Shown: positions 61,858 through 64,000 of the stretch, in pieces
How positions within the stretch are numbered: position 1 is the first letter of the stretch
How the letters are laid out: each line of letters opens with the position of its first letter
Assembly: GCF_026340675.1 (NCBI RefSeq)
Contig: NZ_JAPEOX010000003.1
Span: 278,728 to 342,727, forward strand
Source: Streptomyces sp. NBC_01264
Lineage (GTDB): Bacteria; Actinomycetota; Actinomycetes; Streptomycetales; Streptomycetaceae
DNA: 64,000 nucleotides
Reading direction: 5' to 3'
The notes under the pieces: generated by a model
What the model was told of the DNA's origin: nothing
Seen by the model: only the letters and a program-made list of their open reading frames with translations
Databases searched by the model: none
Translations under genes and position numbers: made by a program

Positions 61858-62142
61858 GTCAACAAGCGTGACACAAGTGTCACGCTCGTTGACGTTCGGC
61901 GTGTCTTGTGTCCCCTCACAGGTGACATATCTCAGCCACACCCTCCCCGGACCCCCCTCCCGACCCTCCCCGGCCAACCCCACCCGCCTCACCACCAGTT
62001 AGCCGGCAGATCTCCCCCAATACGTCAGCCCCCCCGACGTTTTAGCGCTTTTTACGTCAGCACCACTGACATTTTGCAGCCGTTGTGTCCCCCTAGCAGC
62101 GACACAACCCCCGAGATATGTCCCTACTGAGGGGACATATCT
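61858..62142. other. Palindrome-rich, AT-richer stretch (candidate replication origin)
   Basis: Contains a 16-bp-arm inverted repeat with one mismatch (61858-61873 with 61878-61893, arm GTCAACAAGCGTGACA), GTTGTGTC-N11-GACACAAC (62082-62108), GTCAG-N5-CTGAC (62056-62070), and AGATATGTCCC-N7-GGGACATATCT (62114-62142). Motifs TGTGTCCCC and GACATATCT recur. GC content is clearly below the rest of the window. It lies between the winged-helix genes and further palindromic sites. It could be an origin, the operator of the winged-helix operon, or both. Confidence 0.5.
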
Positions 62143-62393
62143 TTTCTATCAGACCCCCCCTGACCTGCAACGACGCATCTCCGTACCTTCTATAGGCCGG
62201 TGGACGCTCCCGCCAAGACTTTCAACGCCGTCTCAACCGGCACGCAAGATCTCACGATGGCCCTCAAAACCGCCCCCTCCCAGACCCCCGCCACCCCACC
62301 GGAACCCCTCGCTCCTCAGCCACAACCCCGCAGAATCTGACTGATTCCCATCTCTATCCACCTATCATTTTGAAGCACACCCCGCTCCCAACC

Positions 62394-62442
62394 CTTAACG
62401 CCGTTAACACCCCACAGCAGCCTCAGCGTTAACGCCGTTGAA
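62394..62442. repeat. Two further palindromic sites
   Basis: CTTAACGCCGTTAAC at 62394-62408 and GTTAACGCCGTTGAA at 62428-62442, each one or two bases from the consensus. They extend the site family to within 1.6 kb of the telomere-like end. Confidence 0.85.
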
Positions 62443-62920
62443 CCCAGCCACAAAACCCCAGGTCAGCAACCCTCTGAGCTCCTCACTCTCCCAGATCCCG
62501 GAGTGGCTGCTGCCCTGCAACGCTGTAGAGCCGTTTCGGATCTATAGGCCCAGCAGTGGGGTGCAAATCAGTCCTGCCCTCGTAGCAGAGCAAGGGACCT
62601 CTCTCTGGCCCACACAGTGAGGCTACGAAGCAGAGGAGCCCCTGCCTAAAAGGTCGACCTTGCGCCGCAAGGCGGTCCCTGAGGACAAGGAACCGACCAA
62701 GTCGATGCCTTGCCCCAAACGAAGCGCAGGACGCCCATGGCCAAGCTGGTGACCCTCGGTGACATCCGGGTTGCAGGCTTGGGTATTTGGGGGGTGGGGA
62801 TACCTAGATCAACATGGGTATGATCATGTTTTCCGCCAAGCAGCGCAGCTTGCCAAGCTTGGCGTTGCCAAGATCATCATGATGCAGCTCTTTCGCTGCA
62901 ATGCCGTTGGAGGTTCTGAG
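62443..62920. other. Region without a confident gene
   Basis: 478 bp of lower-GC sequence. A 28-codon open frame, MAKLVTLGDIRVAGLGIWG and onward, starts at 62738 and may be the remnant of a lost gene. Nothing else recognisable. Confidence 0.4.
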
Positions 62921-63442
62921 TTGAAGATGTCTTCAAGAGTTGTTGCGATCAGCGCATCTGCTGCCGTACTGGTGCTTGCATTGCCGGGGGTAGGCCACGC
63001 TGGTCCTCCTACCTCTGGTTCGTTCCGTATCATCAACGGTTCGGGCAAGTGCCTAGAGATTGACAACTCCAGTTCAGCCAGCGGTGCGAATGCCCAGCAG
63101 TGGATGTGTGTCGGACAGCGTGGGGCCTCGTGGAGGTTCGTTGAGCTTGGCGACTGGAACTACGGGATTGTCAATGTCAACAGTGGCAAGTGCCTCGAAG
63201 TCGAGAACGGCTCAAAGAGCAATGGGGCTCAGGTCCAGCAGTGGGACTGCAACCTGAACCTGAGCCACCACCGTTGGCAGTACATGGGCTTGGATGCAAA
63301 CTATTACGGCTGGAAGAACGTGGCCACCGGAAAGTTCCTCGAAGTAGAGAATTCCAGTGGTGCGGACGGGGCCCGTGTTCAGCAGTGGTCTTATGCACCG
63401 ACGACGGTTCGAGGCCAGATCTGGAGCACCGTAGCGAAGTGA
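62921..63442 (+). CDS. Secreted ricin-type beta-trefoil lectin
   Basis: 173 residues. A signal peptide (SRVVAISASAAVLVLALPGVGHA) is followed by one ricin-B domain with three subdomains: GKCLEIDNSSSASGANAQQW, GKCLEVENGSKSNGAQVQQW and GKFLEVENSSGADGARVQQW, each ending in the QxW motif. It should bind galactose- or xylose-containing glycans outside the cell. TTG 62921 is chosen because GGAGG sits 7 bases upstream; ATG 62927 is nearly equivalent. Base composition is clearly less GC-rich than the rest of the window, pointing to recent transfer. Confidence 0.88.
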   Translation: MKMSSRVVAISASAAVLVLALPGVGHAGPPTSGSFRIINGSGKCLEIDNSSSASGANAQQWMCVGQRGASWRFVELGDWNYGIVNVNSGKCLEVENGSKSNGAQVQQWDCNLNLSHHRWQYMGLDANYYGWKNVATGKFLEVENSSGADGARVQQWSYAPTTVRGQIWSTVAK

Positions 63443-63627
63443 ATGCCCAGATGCTGTGAAACTGGCTCACCTTCCGTGCACAGCACAACCAAACCAGTAC
63501 ACAGCAAAGCGAACGAACATCTACTCAAAGGGCCGGCTCTGACTCGGCAAAACCAAACCAGAGCCGAATGGAGCCAAAGCTCTTCATTGAGCTTGTTCCG
63601 GCTTGACCGACACCCTTGGTGTGCTGG

Positions 63628-63680
63628 TCAGGCAGCCAAGGTGATCTCGTATTCCGCGGGGCTGCGGTAGCTGTAAAGCC
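63628..63680 (-). pseudogene. C-terminal scrap of a transposase (IS3/integrase-core-like)
   Basis: The minus strand reads YSYRSPAEYEITLAA then stop, resembling the SPAEYE end of integrase-core transposases. The rest of the gene is missing. Short, so only suggestive. Confidence 0.35.
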
Positions 63681-63687
63681 GCCGTTG

Positions 63688-63999
63688 CTCCGCAGCGAAG
63701 CGGAGGAGTCCCGGCCCCAAGGGCCGGCCCTTGGCCCCCAAGCAGGCCCCGTGCAACGGGCCGAAGGCCTGGACCCCGTGAAATGGGGTCACCCCGCGCG
63801 GAGCGCGGGACTTTTGGGGGCCGCGAAGCGGCCCCCGGCCCGGGAGTGGAGCGAAGCGGAGCTCCCGGGCCGTCCGGAGCGCAGCGAAGGACCCTGGCCC
63901 GAAGGGCCAGCCATAGCTCGGAGCGAAGCGGAGAGCTGGGCCCGAAGGGCCCGGGCGAGCGCAGCGAGACCGTTCAGTCCTGAGCGCGCAGCGCTCAGG
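63688..63999. other. Telomere-like cluster of hairpins at the replicon end
   Basis: At least seven hairpins, most closed by a triloop. CCCGCGC-GGA-GCGCGGG (63793-63809), GGGGGCCGC-GAA-GCGGCCCCC (63816-63836), TGGCCC-GAA-GGGCCA (63895-63909), GGGCCC-GAA-GGGCCC (63938-63952), and terminal CCTGAGCGC-GCA-GCGCTCAGG (63979-63999), plus a larger GGCCCGGGAG/CTCCCGGGCC foldback (63837-63871) and CTCCGC/GCGGAG at 63688-63705. GAA/GCA/GGA triloops that close by sheared pairing are the hallmark of Streptomyces 3-prime telomere overhangs. The outermost palindrome is not the archetypal CCCGCGGAGCGGG. Confidence 0.8.
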
Positions 64000-64000
64000 T

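Noticed and set aside
62520..62600. A tRNA-like stretch with GGTGCAAATC near 62,560
   Set aside because: No acceptor or D stem can be paired; the T-arm resemblance alone is not enough.

Overview
The window comes from a high-GC actinomycete, almost certainly Streptomyces. Codon third positions are G/C-rich and the genes carry GGAGG-type ribosome sites. It holds an afsA / gamma-butyrolactone-receptor pair, class II DAHP synthase, and above all a tap-tpg pair, which encodes the telomere-associated and terminal proteins of linear Streptomyces replicons. The right edge (about 63,690-64,000) is packed with short hairpins closed by GNA-type triloops, the hallmark of Streptomyces telomeres. Together with parA-parB at 54.9-57.1 kb, this suggests the right end of a linear plasmid, or of a chromosome arm that captured a plasmid end. 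The sequence alone does not decide which.

Layout. (1) 0.1-9.8 kb, minus strand: a dedicated aromatic supply set of DAHP synthase, AroH-type chorismate mutase, prephenate dehydrogenase, chorismate synthase, dehydroquinate synthase, transketolase and EPSP synthase. Several neighbours are joined by 4-bp ATGA overlaps. Dehydroquinate dehydratase, shikimate dehydrogenase and shikimate kinase are absent and would have to come from elsewhere in the genome. (2) 9.9-18.4 kb, minus strand: a tailoring operon of two-component HpaB/HpaC-type hydroxylase, a secreted protein, an FAD/NAD(P)-binding enzyme, a class II aldolase-like protein, an NAD(P)-binding protein and a Bcr/CflA exporter, headed by a LysR reduced to its DNA-binding domain. 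(3) 18.5-20.6 kb: a degenerate adenylate-forming protein followed by a free-standing copy of its own C-terminal domain. (4) 20.8-26 kb: a gamma-butyrolactone-type signalling cassette (receptor, afsA, P450, SDR, epimerase-like protein). Regions 1-4 look like one biosynthetic locus for a tyrosine- or 4-hydroxyphenylpyruvate-derived, ring-hydroxylated metabolite; its product is not recognisable from the sequence.

(5) 26-48 kb: a mixed accessory region of transporters, hydrolases, acetyltransferases, MarR and AraC regulators, glutamate dehydrogenase, a malonyl-CoA synthetase-like enzyme, paired DUF1772 membrane proteins, and small secreted proteins. It is broken up by insertion sequences. (6) Insertion sequences: two related DDE elements sit tail to tail at the stop codon of a marR gene, two IS5-family elements carry -1 frameshift signals, and an IS630 element sits inside an IS110 element whose reading frame is restored exactly when it is removed. 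One IS5 element lies at the stop codon of a flavoprotein gene.

(7) 54.2-64 kb: the replicon-maintenance end. Fifteen copies of a 15-bp palindrome (consensus RTTAACGCCGTTAAY) lie as an array of eight upstream of parA, inside parB, inside tap, and near 62.4 kb. This looks like a centromere or iteron family threaded through both the partition and telomere genes. Next come tap and tpg, two overlapping winged-helix genes of RepL-like appearance, a palindrome-rich AT-richer stretch that could be the replication origin, a low-GC secreted ricin-type lectin, and the telomere-like palindrome cluster.
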